Positions 24,101-36,672 of a DNA stretch of 64,000 bases are shown here, piece after piece (position 1 is the stretch's first letter; each line of letters begins with the position of its first letter). The notes below the pieces were generated by a model. That model saw only the letters and a program-made list of their open reading frames with translations. It was not told the DNA's origin and searched no databases. This stretch comes from Marsupella aquatica (taxonomy: Eukaryota; Marchantiophyta): contig OZ316899.1 in NCBI GenBank assembly GCA_973895155.1, forward strand, positions 16,120,001 through 16,184,000. Direction: 5' to 3'. The position numbers and the translations under genes are program-made.

Positions 24101-26716
24101 GAGGAGTTAGATCAACTGATCGTGGCGGATATCATCTACCCCGTCTTATCCAGTGAATGGGTGTCCCCCATTGTGGTGGTTCATAAGAAGGTAGGGCCCG
24201 ATGGTAAACCCAAGATTTGAATATGCTAGGACTACCGGAAACTCAACGACGCTACTAAAAAAGACCATGACCCGCTGCCCTACACGGATATGGTTCTTGA
24301 CATGGTAGCCCGAAATGAGGTATACACCTTCCTGGATGGATATTCGGGTTATAACCAAATTTGGATCAGACTATCGGACCAGCTCAAAACCACGTTCATA
24401 ACGGAGTGGGGAACCTATGCGTTTAGACGAATGCCCTTTGGCCTATGCAATGCTCCGGCTATGTTCTAGCGAATCATTATGAATATTTTTCATGATTTCT
24501 TACGAGAATGTTTGGAGGTGTTCATAGACGATTTTGCCATCTTTGGAACAGTCGCCCATCACCCAAAACACCTGAGGCGGACTTTTGAGCGATGCCAAGA
24601 AGTAGGTTTGAAGTTACATCCGGGTAAATGCTTCTTTGGGGTAACAGAAGGACTGCTGCTAGGACACCAAGTATCCAAACGAGGGATCAAGGTGGACCAA
24701 GAGAAGGTGGCCGTGTGGATGAATGTCCCTTACCCAAAGGACCAGAAGGCAATGCGATCCTTCTTAGGCTGCGTAGGGTACTACCGACGATTCATTCAGA
24801 ATTTTGCTAAGATAGCCCTACCCCTCACATAAATGATGAAGCAAGACGCAGTCATAGAAATGACTCCTCGCCGAGTAGCAGCCTTTGACAAACTCAAAAC
24901 ACAGCTAACTATGGCTCTGATCTTGACTACCCCCGATTGGAACAAGGAGTTCCATGTGTATGTCGACGTATCTGGGTTTTGCATCGGGTCAGTCCTAAGC
25001 CAACTGGACGACAAAAAATGCGACCACCCCATTTACTATGCGAGCCGATAGCTGTTTGCAGCGGAGAAAAACTATTTGCCCACCAATCGGGAAGCCTTGG
25101 GGATCATCTACTCGTGTAAAAAGTTTTGCCATTATCTATTGGGATATAAGGTAGTATTCTGACCGTATAAGGCTATTCTCCCCGTCAAGTCCGCTTTGTC
25201 AGGTTGGGTCCTGCTGCTCCAAGAATTTGACTACAAAGTCAGGGTACGACCTGCGAAGGCACACGTGAATGCGGACTTCTTCTCAAGGATTGAAGGGGAA
25301 TTGGACAACGCAGCTGTCGATGATGCATTCCCTGATGAAGAATTATTTTGCGTGGAAACGGACCAACCAACGTGGTACGGGGACCTAATCACCTTTCTCT
25401 TAATTGCCCGCATTCCAAGTAACATTAACCAGGAGGCCGCGTCCATCTTCTTGCGCAAGGCAGCACCGTACATGATGATACACGGACATCTACATAAGGA
25501 GGGCGTCGATGGGAAGATCCGCAGATGCCTAGATTATAACGAGACGATCATTGGCATGCAAGCTATGCATGAGGAGGAGACAGGGGGACACTTTGCCCCG
25601 GTCACCACGGCTCACAAAATCTTGGACGCAGGTTACTGGTGGCCTACGCTTCATCACGATGTAGCCAAGTTCATCCGAGGTTGCAACTTATGCCAACGCG
25701 CGGGCAAACCCCGCTGATCGGGTAATCATCCTCTTACTCCGATCTTTCCTCTTGCCCCGTTTGAGAAATGGGGCATCGATTATATCAGACCATTCACCCC
25801 TATAACCCAAGGTCGGCGTTGCCAGTATATTCTTCTCGCTATCAACTATTCAACTAAGTGGGCAGAGGCCCGGCAAACGGTCAAAGATGACGCGGCCACC
25901 ACCGCCAGGTTCTTGTACGAACAGATTTTCACCCGTTTTGGACCCCCCTTGGAGTTAGTCAGCCACCGCGGGACTCATTTTCTGAACAAAACGGTAGAAA
26001 AACTGACTAACCGCTACCTTGTCAAACACAGAAAAACTACCCCTTACCACCCCAAATGTGACGGACCAGCCGAGCGGGCCAATGGCATTGTGGGAAAAAT
26101 CCTTAACAAAACCGTAGCCGCCCACAAGACGGACTGGGACGACAAGCTTTTTGCGGTGGTCTATTCGTACAACTTAGCATTTAAAACTACTACAAACCAT
26201 AGTCCGTACTTCTTGGTCTTCGGAAAACATGCGCTCGTACCCGTCGAGTTCGAGGTCGAGACTCCGCGGGTAAGCATCTGCCATAGGTTACCGGAGGATG
26301 CTAGTTCATCCGATCGAGCATATAAGATCGACAGTCTAGAAGAAAAGAGACTGTGGGCATCGCGACGCGTGGCTGCCAAGCAGGAAGCAACGAAGAAACA
26401 ACACGACAAAGGACTGCGCCAGGTGGACATTGCTACGGGAGATCTCGTCCTTCTGTACGACAGTAGGTACATGTACTTTCCAGGAAAGTTATACACACGC
26501 TGGCTGGGACCTTTTATTGTCCAGCAGATGTACCCAAATGGATCCCTGCAACTATCAACGTACACCGACGACCTATTTCCCAATCCAGTTAGTTACGATC
26601 GTGTGAAGAGGTACTTTCACCAGGATGACAAGCGTAATGATGTTCGCGAGGACGCTTCACACTTGAGTGGGGATGTGACACGGGCAACGTGTCACTTAAC
26701 CGAACGCAGGTCCTAG
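21113..26716 (+). pseudogene. gag-pro-pol polyprotein of the Ty3-type element
   Basis: A single frame of 1868 codons, open for 956 codons and then broken by stops at 23981, 24218, 24227, 24467, 24830, 25049, 25160 and 25715, with no frameshift. Gag has a basic/serine-rich region and three CCHC knuckles: CSKCYQSGHVVQEC, CYNCEKPGHFAQEC and CQVCQTKAHSMSNC. The protease has VLVDGGSGVNIM (DGG in place of the usual DSG/DTG) and LLGRPWLY. The RT has PFGLCNAPAMF and VFIDDFAIFG. RNase H follows (DVSGFCIGSVLSQLDD). The integrase has an HHCC finger (C at CNLC) and the catalytic D in WGIDYI, but its second catalytic Asp is His in LVSHRGTHF; the Glu is kept in PAERAN. The C-terminus reads 43 bp into the 3' LTR. 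RT and integrase order and motifs support Ty3/Athila-Tat affinity. The element is dead. Confidence 0.93.
26665..26673 (+). other. Polypurine tract
   Basis: GAGTGGGGA lies directly before the TGTGACACGGG start of the 3' LTR, where plus-strand DNA synthesis would be primed. Confidence 0.7.
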
Positions 26717-29700
26717 ATTAGGACTTATACGGTCATTAGGACTGTAGCCGTAGCGTAGAATAGCACGAATAGCTGTCTTTGCCATTATGAATAGATTAAG
26801 AGTAGGTTAGTTGACCGAATGATTATGAATTAAGGAAGAGGATTATTATGCTTGACCGAGGTACGGTGGCGGCGGCGGAGTAAAAATCCGTTAGGAGGAT
26901 CACGCTTGGACCAAGACGCCAATTTCAGCTCATTATCAACAACCAAAATGGCCTTGCCCCCTCTCACAATTGAGCTCACCCTGGCACCTCCATAAGAGCG
27001 GAGTCGATGGCACTGCGGGCCATTTGCTCATTTCTATCTTTCAGAATTTGTGGACGCTGCCATTCACTCTCGCCTTTTCTCGAATCAAGCTGACCTTTAC
27101 AAGGAGATTATCGAGGGATGAGAGCGGATTGTGGCAAGATTTAGTCAGGGCGAGTAAGGACGCCACCAGCAAGCAGATCAGCCGGGCGGGAATGCGGACT
27201 CGACGAACCAGACTACAAAGGTTAGTATTACCCTTACAAAAGTGGGATTTTGGACCTTGTTTGGCGAGGTTGGTGCTAAGTTCTCCGAGACTTACAGGTA
27301 CTCTTGCCCCAAGAAAGCCGCTTACGAATGAAGATACGCAAAGCTGGTGACCAAGGTAGCACAGGTTAACTGTGAGAAGACAGCCGTCACCAGGGATTCC
27401 AGTTACAATGAGCTACGGGATTACATCACCAAGCTATATATCAGTGAGGAAGGGTTCAGATCGGTGGCAGAGGCAATTCTTGAAGTTCTCGCAAAGTTCT
27501 TTAGGCTGAGGGGCAGCCAGAGACTGAATCCAGCAAAGTTTGACAAGATTCTGGGATACATCGACCAGCAGATTACAGCCGAGAAGCGTGAAGAAGACAT
27601 CAGAAGACAACGAGAAGCGGCGCGTAACCTTACGTTCCTCGGGGAAAGCTCCAACGCCTTCAACTGGGACATGGCTACCCCAACACCACCCCAGCCCCTC
27701 AGTCGATGACCACCGGCGTACCACCAAACCGGTCCCAAGTCCGTCCCGTGAACAACACCGAGTGTTCCTCGGATTCCGAGCGTGCTAGTCCGCAGCTTGA
27801 GCAGCGTTCTCGGAAGCGGTCAAGGACGACGCCGGCCCCCAAACCGACAACGCAAACTAACGCCACCCCTGCAACTGCCCCGACAAATCCCCCGACCAAC
27901 CACACCCAACGGCCCGCGGATAATCCAAAGTCTAACTTATTACAGGTAATCCGCGTCCCCGAGGTAGTCTGGATCGCGATCAAGAAACTCGACCACGCGG
28001 ACTATCTCAAGGAGCATCAGTTGGAGCAGTTTGCTCACTTGCTATGGAGACCGTGCGCAGCCGGGCCAAAGGAGATCTGTGAGTTCATCTCCAATTTCAA
28101 CATTGACGCATCAACCACCAAGGTTTCAGGACAAACCTTATCACTCACAGAGCATTGGCTAGCACAGATCTTCTGCCTGCCAACTAGGTCGGTGTCGGTT
28201 GAACTCCAAATTTGGGATAAGGAGTATACACCTCGGCACTTCAAACTCGAGGGTAAGACAGACAATGGATACAAGCAGGGGTCATGCACCAACTTACTCT
28301 GTATGGAGCGGCTTAACTTCATACGGACTACCCTACACATGATTGAGCCACGATCCGAGATCTCCCTCTGCACGATCGTACAGGTGGAACAGTACAAACG
28401 GTGGAACTGGGCCCAATTCTTTTACCGGAGGTTCTCGGGGGAGCTTAAGCAGGCTCAGGGAGGTATGGCTATCAGGGGGAGGACTTACCTAGGAAGTCAT
28501 ATCGCCATCATCCTCGCCTGGTACAAGGCACGGCGGGAGGCCAGGGGAAAGAATATGGCCACCTCAGCCCCGACTAATGTCACCCCCACTCCGGAGGAGG
28601 CTACCCTGAGTGAGCGGACTACCACACCTGGGGAAAACCCAGAGCCGGAGGCCCCGACTAATACTCCGTCACCTCCCCGGGTTGAAATTCCACCGCCCCC
28701 TTTCGTCGAGCCTCCGCTACCCCCGGTACAACCACTTCCAATCCCTCCACCACCTGAAGAAACCTTCCCCTCCCCATTGCAGACTACGGAGGAGCTCACC
28801 ACCCCACCTGAGGAACCGCCGGTACCCGAGAGGATGGAGGACTACCAAGTAGCCCCGGGGACCATGGCCTACGACCTGGTCCAGAAGTTTAGTCAAACTC
28901 TGTCAGGGGAGCTGGCGACGTACATCGGACAACAAGTCTCAACGTACTTTCAACCAGCCTTCTTCATGTTTGAGCACCAACCACGGATCGTAAGCCACTT
29001 GGAGGAAGAACTCATGGCGAAGGGGAACAAGATTGGGCGCCTCCAAATGCTGGTAGAACACCTCGAGGAGGAGGCCACTACCCACCGTGAGGAGTTAGCC
29101 CGCACCGTCAAACAGCGGGACGGACTAACCTAGGATTGAGCGGGGCGCAAATGGATCTCAAGAAGCTGGATGACACCGTGCTTCAGCTGCGCTCGGAATC
29201 CTCGGCTCGGATTACCAGCTTGACCGACCTCAACAACCAATTCTTGCAGGCAGCTCAGCAGGTGGCTAGTCTCTCCGCCAAACGGGATAAATTGCTGGCG
29301 CAAGACCAGGCCTAGCGTGACTCCATTAACCAGCTCAACCTGGAGGTAGTACGGCTCCAAGCAGAGGCCGATGAGGCGGCAAACAAGCCAGAGGAGGCGG
29401 TATGGGATAACAAGGCCTTGCAGGACCGCGTTACTCTGCTCGTCCTCCAGCGGGAAAGACCTGGGCCCACCTCTGATCAAGGCGGCTCAAGGTCTCGCCC
29501 CGACAAGGGGAAAAACCCTGGCCCAACCACAGCACGCACGTAAGGGGTGGTTATCGAAGGGTCTGAGCAGGCACCGCACAGGGCAGTTGAGTCAGCAGCA
29601 TCTGTCTGATTAGGCTTAACAACAGAAGGGCTGTCATTAGGCGCCAATTAGCGGCACAGTAGGAAGAATTAGGATAGGATCAGTTAGGATCAGCCAACGT

Positions 29701-30529
29701 AGGATAGAGTCCATCAACCGACTAGATTTTGGTCAGTAGACTTAGCTGCTGCCACCCCGGTCAGTGCCCCTGCCGCCGACGGTCAACCGGTCACAGGAGT
29801 GCGGCCGGTTAGTCAGAAGGTAGTTAGTCAATAGGCATTACCCCGGAAGGTAGTATCTTCCGGTTCCCTTCCACAACCATAGTATTTAGGCTTCCCCTTC
29901 CGCTGTGGGAGGGGGGAGAGGGCTTAGTTATCTCAGCGCAAGAAAAGGCAAGGCACGGGGAGTCCCGGCCTGAGCAGGGTCAGAGTGCACTAAGGAGTGA
30001 GAGCCAGAGTCGAGCTTGCTAGGCAAGCATGGGGCGGGGCCTCGAGAGACTGGGCATCAACTGCCGTTAGGCCTGCTGACCCCCTTAGAAGTCGAGTCAA
30101 CTATGTAAACTGATTTCTTGCTAAGTAAATGTAGTCTTTTCCCCCTGATTCTATTGGGGGTAGCTGGTGTTGTGTATGTTTTGTCTGGGCAAAGGCGTCA
30201 TTTCAAGGGACGTACTGGGTGCAGACTAATGGTAGGGATTGCCACCCATTGCATACTACAAGGTTATGTCGCGTCGATGGCTTGAAAGCCCCAAGCCGGG
30301 AGTTAGTCCGAGTCACTAACTGTGGGAATATTCCAGCGGTGGAAAACAAACATACCTATGGCCAGTACGAGTTGTGTAATTATTATACCGGTAAGTATAT
30401 TGACTTAGCCCGACTTAGGGCTAATCGAGGCCACTACACACCTCCTTGCCCAAACCCTCACCCCTACTGGTGGTCGAGGTCGCCCCATGGAACTAAACTG
30501 GATTTAAGGCCCGGGTAAGGGGCGCGACA
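26674..30529 (+). repeat. 3' LTR (3856 bp)
   Basis: This is the complete LTR copy, TG to CA, and serves as the reference for the interrupted 5' LTR. In its first 330 bp it differs from that LTR by 21 substitutions, all transitions, and one short indel. It holds the second copy of the LTR-borne ORF. Confidence 0.92.
27241..29541 (+). pseudogene. LTR-borne coiled-coil ORF, family 2, 3' LTR copy
   Basis: The same ORF as in the 5' LTR but without the nested insertion. It runs from GFWTLFGEVGAKFSETY (27243) through an in-frame TGA near 27328, then 27347-27709. A lost C in a C-run near 27695 shifts the frame into a 475-codon ORF (27706-29133) with the central domain, linkers and the start of the coiled coil. 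A TAG at 29131-29133 and another near 29314 break the coiled coil. The first linker contains ERASPQLEQRSRKRSRTTPA, a basic stretch that could be a nuclear signal. Breaks at different places from the 5' copy suggest that the ORF was intact at insertion. Confidence 0.65.
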
Positions 30530-32008
30530 ATTGGAAGACGCACAACTGAATCCAATATTTACTAGATTTACTAGGGTTGTTTTCATGCGTCGCAATCAAA
30601 ATTTGTCTTCCCCATCCGTTTCCTTGGATGATCTTTTCACAAGCCACAATCCTCATTTGCTCTTCATTTGCAAACTGAATCCTTTTAACAAGTTTTGCAG
30701 TGAAGTTGAAATGTTGACGAGCACCCTTCCCATTTTGTGTCCTCAGTTGTCTATTCAAATAGTTACATCAACCTTTTATGGGAAAGAGTTAGCGTCAATT
30801 TGAAGTTCCACATGACCTGGAGGAGCAACACTGCCATCTGGTTCACAATCCGACCATCAATCTGAAAACCCAAGCCAATCAAGAAGCTGATTTCAGGAGG
30901 AGTTAAGTCTGTCCTTGAAGAACTTTTAGAGATGAGGGTACTATGGGAAGTTGGGCAATTGACTTGCAACCCCTGGTCTTGTGGCAGACATTGTTTGGGC
31001 AAAAGTATAAGAATTGAGGATGTGGTGAAGTCATCCTCAAACCATGGATTGCAACCCCAACCACACCGCAAGACCGAGTATGATAACCTACTTCCTTGAT
31101 TAAGTTTTGACAGTCATCTCTTCCAGAAATGGTCCGATCCATAGACCCATTGCACACTGGACCATTTCCTTTCTTGCACCGCCTTAAGTGCCAAGTACCA
31201 AATGGGACATCAACTTCATTTACTGCAGGAATTCTCATTGGTGAAACATAAATTGGTTCCTCCGAACAAACAGGAGATATATCTTGTTGTGGCAATGGTT
31301 TAGGAATTTCCAAAGTGTCATCTCCTGAGCTCTCAGTGTCATTCCTTTTGTTATCGGAAAGAAGAATCATGATGGACGGATCTGGACAACTAGAGAATGT
31401 TGAAGGATGGAGTATGCCCAAAGCTTCCTTCAACTCGTCGCTCTCTTCCATGACATTGACACCCCGGAAATCAGAATATAAATTTCTTGGATGTACGCCT
31501 CTTGTCACCGCCTCCATCCAATCACCTTATCATGTCGATGAGAGTCTTCAGCACCAACTCTAGCCAAAGCTTGGCCCTTTCATTTCCAGACTTTGTGCAC
31601 AGATCTCCATGAAGTGGTTGAGTGCGATGGAAATCATATTTTGGAGATGATTCAAGCAGAAGATTGGTTGCTTTCTCAAAAACATCAAGGGATCCTAGTG
31701 TATCTACATTCCTATATGCAAGCTCAAATATGGTAGGTCTGTGTCCCCTGTGGCATCCTTCAATGTACGCAGCAAAGGCAGCAATCTGCCCACCAGCACA
31801 ATTTTGATCAAGCTCACAATTTCTATCAGTCCAATCTTCTTCTTCATTTGACAAGCTCTCATTGAACCATGTACATATTTGGCTCCAGTTTAATTAGGCA
31901 TCAATTCTGACTCCTTTGTTGTTTGAGTCTGAAGTTGAGCCAGAAACAAACACAATCATTGGGAGGCACATACTTGATTTCAAGATTACATTCAGACAAG
32001 AAAAGAAT

Positions 32009-32026
32009 GCTAGCAACATTGCTAGC
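32009..32026. repeat. 18-bp palindrome GCTAGCAACATTGCTAGC
   Basis: A near-perfect palindrome, related to the sites at 13228 and 61499. It is inside the transposase relic. Confidence 0.6.
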
Positions 32027-32438
32027 CAAAAAAGATGGTTTACTTACCAGTTTGAAGAAGTTTCCCCACTGTCGCCATCAGACAACCCACCAAGCAATCT
32101 AGCCTTGCAAAGATCTCAACTTTCCTGGGTGACAATTTCCACACTTTCACCACTCTTGAATATTGTTAGCTACCCTGTACGCTTGAACATATGTGGGTGC
32201 GTTCCTAAATTTCTCCCACATTTTGTAATGTTCGAAGTGTTTCCCTTCACGAATTCCCTCCACCGTATGATGTCTTAGTGACTGCCAGAAATGGAATGCA
32301 TCACTATGTTCTTTCTCAAGGAGACGAACACCATCAAAGAAAACATTTCTCACAACAATCCATCCAGCTTCAGCATTGTCAGCCATAAAACCAACTATGT
32401 TTACATTGGAAATACCATTCTCAGCAGAGTAAAGTTAC

Positions 32439-32841
32439 ATCATCAGTTATCAATAGTTTCCATCAGTTGACCTGATATCAGTTGCCACATCATCTTAGAG
32501 AGGCCGCCAAGATGCGGCGCCAAAAGAAAATGCAAAAAAAAAATTAAAAATTGAAATGTCGGAATGTCGGATTTTTTTTATTTTTTATTTTTTTTTGAAA
32601 TTTTTTTGTTTGAAATTTTCAAAAAATTAATTTTGAATTTTTTCCCCATTTTTTTTGTCCGTACACCAATCTCGACAAAGTCAGCTAAGATTGACTTAAT
32701 CTCAGCTGCCTAGCTAAGATGCGGGGAAGTGCAAAGTCACCATCTCAGTTGCTCAGCTGAGATTCAAAAATTTCAAGGCGGAAAAACTGATAGCTAATAT
32801 CAACGGCTGATATCAGTTATCAGCCACTAATAACTGATGAT
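32439..32841. mobile_element. MITE-like fold-back element (about 400 bp)
   Basis: ATCATCAGTTAT at 32439-32450 is answered by ATAACTGATGAT at 32830-32841. Further inside are matching inverted pieces, including tgatatcag near 32480 and again near 32805. The middle has long T and A runs (32560-32660) and a palindromic ctaagattgacttaatctcag. It interrupts the transposase relic between two coding segments. The target duplication is unclear: the flanks GTAGCAAAA and GTAACTTTA (minus strand) match at only 6 of 9 bases. Confidence 0.55.
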
Positions 32842-33348
32842 TTTTGCTACCCCTTCTCAGAAGCAACTTCCAACATTAAATGCCATGCAGTTTCTAGTGA
32901 CTCAACATCCTTGGCTTTCAATTCACAAATGAAGATAGTATAAAGAGCGCGATAAGTGTGATCGTATACATGAGCACTAAAAGTTAACCAACCAATAGTT
33001 ATTCTGTGCATCACATAACTCACCCAAGCTCCCTCTAAAGTTCCACCTTTTTGCATCCGATTGAGAATGTGTGATGCCTTGCCAGGATCACGAAGTACTT
33101 AGTTAAGCCTAAAATAATGGCTAAATAAAGATAATGGCTAAATAGTATAAGGTAGGAATAAAGACTGAAGCCGATTGCAATGTGTTATAAGGAGGATTGC
33201 GATAAGGTAAGATCCAACGGTCGCGATTGAGCGGGATTAGGGTTATGACCTAATCCAAGCTTGATCAGGCAAGCCATCAGGAGGCGGCTTCGCAGGGAGG
33301 GGACCGACATTCTGTACACTTGCTCATTTGCTTGTTCGATCAACCTAC

Positions 33349-33600
33349 ACTAGAAGAAATCCACCCGTTTTGAGACCTAGAGATGTGTGACTTGTCCAAG
33401 ACCTTCATGAAATAGCGACTCCAAGGTTGTTGGTGTCATGTTAGTCACACCTTCTTGACTGAGTTTTGGTGAAGTTTTGCCAAGTCATGTTTACAACTTT
33501 TAGGTAAGTTGCAACTATAACTTAGTTAAGGCAATTAGGGTGAAGTTATACAAGTGACTCTACATTAGAGTACAACTTATGAGACCACTACATTTGAACC
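33349..33600. repeat. Left subterminal repeats of the CACTA element
   Basis: Short motifs gtgact, agtcac, caagtcat and gttgcaact recur in both orientations. The same motifs crowd the right end (43630-43990), as expected for transposase-binding subterminal repeats. Confidence 0.5.
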
Positions 33601-35923
33601 CTTAAACCTTAAAGTATGGGATCCGCGACCATATACATATGATTTTGGATACACCATATGTCATTCCACATCAATTTAATAATAGTTTAGTCATACCATT
33701 CTAAACCATAATTACTCCTGACCCCATTTAGACACAATGAAGCCTCAACCCCATTCAAACAAAAAAGGCCGGCTTTGTCAAACCTTGTTATTAACCTAAC
33801 TTAATGCTTTTTGTAGTCAATCTCTAATTTTCCCCATCTTTACCACTTGTCCTACCCTCTATACCAGCCATAGAACATTGGATGTCCAACTACTATATTT
33901 TTGCATGCTATATATATATGCATATGAAGAAGGCTTGATCTTAGATAGTATTATTTTTCTTTTAGGCTCATCATTTGTGCTCTTAATTAACGAACATGCA
34001 ACAAGGCTATTGTAAGGTTAATCCTAGCCCTGTGCATTCATTTAATCTTTGCTCATATTGTGTTGTGTCAAATTTGCTTTAGGGTTTACGGCTCATGTCA
34101 ACGCAAAGTGGTCGAGTGTCACTGGGTTCAGTTCTCTCACTAAGTGTTAAGGTATGCATTGTGCGTGAGTTTGCCTTTGGATACGAGTTTAGGGTGGGCG
34201 GGTTTTTCAACAGGAAACACACTAGCAGAGTGCAAATGGGAGTTGAAGGTGCGCGGGAACTCAGAGGTTTTTGTCAAGGAAAAACTCAGATGTCCATTGT
34301 GCTTACCAACAACCATCATTTAGGGCGAGGAGCTTTACGGACTTCACTCCCGCTTGTCGTGCTTGAGTGTACATCTGCCCTCTATACTTTTGGGAGCTTT
34401 GGACTAGAGCAGATGATCGGAAGCCTTGGACGAGAGACACAGACTCCAATATCCAGCTCGTAGATCAATCCGTGATTGATTTTGTCAGGTGTGCGACCTT
34501 CAAGCTCTTCTCCATTGTGCGCTTCCAGTTGAATGCTGCAAGGTCTGAATACTATCGGGAGCTCGCATTTGGGCCAAGGTTTAGGTATTTTGTCATTGGA
34601 GGACTGAGCTGTGGGTTTAGGCCAAGTTACTATGAGCTTATGTTGTTGCAACTGTGACCGATAACTGAGGAGTTGCGACCAGGAGCTTATTTTGTTGCAG
34701 CACTGCCGTGGGCAAGGGGTTGTGGAGAATCGGGGAGCTGCGACGTAGAACTGAGGAGCTACGAAAAAGTGGGGAGTGATCTTGAAGGCCAACTATCTAG
34801 CGTGAGGTGGATCATCGTGGTTGCAACAGCGATCGGGCCCTTTTTTGCATTGGCATTGTCAGTAAGACAATCTGTGGACACGCGAAAGAGTCGCAAGGAG
34901 TTGTTCTTGTGGGCAGAGATTGGAGTTCACATTTGGTAAGTCCACCTCAATAATGACATACATTGTAGGTGGAGGCAATGTTATGGCCTCTTGTTGTCTT
35001 TAAACTCATTCTCCACTCACAAGAGAATGAGGATTGATTGTGTCCTGAGAAGCTTAACAATTTATGTTGTTGACATCATCCACATTGAGTGACGGTGAGC
35101 TCAAGTCAGTGAGTGGCCGATCGAAGGGGACATTTGTGCTCTTCATTACATGCTCGGGCAAGAGTGATTGATCTACTAATCGCAAGCGCTCCCAGGTATC
35201 CATTTGTCGTTAAGGCTTGAAGCTTCACCGGGAGCTGCGACCGTCAGTGGGGAGGAGTTGGAGGTTGTGTTGCGCTCGTCTTTGGAGGCGAGAGGTGAAA
35301 TGCCGTAGCTTTGTTCAGGTGATGCAGCCATTTTTCTCAGGCAACAAGGTAAAATCTATGAGCTTCAAGCTGTTGGTGAGCTAAGCAGCCACTGTGTTTA
35401 TGCAAGCTATTGGTGTTTATGCAATCTTTGTAACTCAATCGTGTGACAATAATCTTTGAATCTCCACTAGACTTGGGAGTGATAATGCGGACTTGTGTTT
35501 GCCGCATTTCTTCAATTTCTTAAGGCAGCGGGAAGGAATAGGTTTGTGAGGTACAGGATACACATGTATATGATTCCCAACGATTCCTGCTAATGAATTA
35601 CACGTTTGGTTGCAGCAAGGAACAAAAGATTGAAGCCATTTCTTGGGTCTCCCGGAGTAAGGTTTAAGGTCAGTAAGGATTCCAGTGTCTCACTCATAGT
35701 TGAATTCTTGCACCTCCGCTTGCATCTTCCAAACATTCTACTATGAAGATAATATAGGAATGAGATGCAAGGTTTTAGGTCATGTTTCTCTTTGCAGGAC
35801 GGGTTTTCTCCGCTTTGCGCGTGGGAGCTGAAAACTTAGAGTTGAGGCATCAATCTTTAAGGGAGCTTGGAGTGGAAGCCGACAACTTGGAGCGGGACTT
35901 CGAGTTGCTGTTACTAGCTACAT

Positions 35924-36672
35924 TGGACTTGTGAGTCATGGTTGCAGCTACGTCTTGGAGCTGAAACCTGGGAGCTAAAACCTGGGAACTTAGAGTGGGC
36001 CAACGCAAGCTCTATACAAGGCAGGAGTTGTGCAATTTAAGGTGAGAGTCAGTAGCTTTTGGGATTCACCATCTTTCATTGTTGTCATCGCTGCTCTCGT
36101 CTATCGCTACGGCCGATTGCTGCTCTGCATTTTTGCCATGGGTTGCCAGTCTGCCAAATGCTGAGTGAGACAGAGGCTACAACCTGGGTGCGCGGAGGTC
36201 CTCACTAATCCCATGGTTTACAGTTTGCAAAATGTGACAGCCCCAGTGAGAGCTTTCGGCTACAGTGAGGTAAAGGGTGTTCTTACTCGTGCTACAGTTG
36301 CTTTGACTTGCTGAGTTCCAGCAAATTGAGTTTTAGGTGCGGTCAATGAGAGTTGAGCTGTTTGAGCTGCAGTCACTGAGAGTTTAGAGTTTGAGCTACG
36401 GTCACTGAATGCTGGCATTGAGGTGCACGCCCTTCACATTGATCAGTGAAGGCTACGGCCGGGGTGATTATGACAGTGATTCCAATGCAAACCGTCCAGG
36501 TAGGATTTATGTGACATTGTGTACAATGAAAGTGGCCCTGCTTATTGACTGCTTAATGTTTATGTTGCAACTGGCAGCAGATGCATGGAGTGCAGCGAAG
36601 GGAGGCGCTATTCATGTGAGCTGACAGGGGAGCTGGACTTGTGAGCCATGGTTGCAGCTACGTCTTGGAGCT
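35924..36672. repeat. Dispersed repeats of a gagct(g/a)cgac-type phrase
   Basis: The phrase running tggacttgtgag and then catggttgcagctacgtc at 35924-35962 returns at 36634-36672 with one difference. Between and around them, shorter phrases such as gagctacggtcactga and cctgggagct occur several times. Confidence 0.6.

Larger units (their letters stand above)
13621..30529 (+). mobile_element. Full-length Ty3-type LTR retrotransposon with 3.9-kb LTRs
   Basis: The element runs from TGTGACACGGG to GGGGCGCGACA. The target duplication ATTGG is at 13616-13620 and 30530-30534. The LTRs are 13621-20998 (3.86 kb plus a 3.5-kb nested insertion) and 26674-30529. The internal part holds one gag-pro-pol frame with domains in the order gag, protease, RT, RNase H, integrase, which defines Ty3 elements. 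RT motifs such as VFIDDFAIFG resemble the Athila/Tat branch. The two LTRs differ at about 6 percent in the first 330 bp, all by transitions, so the insertion is moderately old. It interrupts the SWIM transposase relic. It cannot be autonomous: pol has eight in-frame stops and an altered integrase. Confidence 0.92.
30535..33059 (-). pseudogene. SWIM (MULE-like) transposase relic, middle piece
   Basis: Read from 33059 leftwards: RMQKGGTLEGAWVSYVMHR and HVYDHTYRALYTIFICELKAK (33056-32847); then, after a MITE, GFMADNAEAGWIVVRNVFFD (around 32386); then acidic and Cys-containing segments at 31854-31522 and 31517-30903; then 30758-30535 up to the Ty3 element. The order V-D ... FMADNAEA-W ... SWIM fits a family of plant MULE-like transposases with C-terminal SWIM finger. 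The frame enters from 59203 and leaves to 13615. Introns and breaks between ORF pieces are not resolved. The gene was probably inactive before or soon after the insertions. Confidence 0.6.

Noticed and set aside
34095-34939. Overlapping ORFs inside the CACTA element as an exon-rich gene.
   Set aside because: No recognisable domain and no coherent GT-AG chain; left as unexplained interior.
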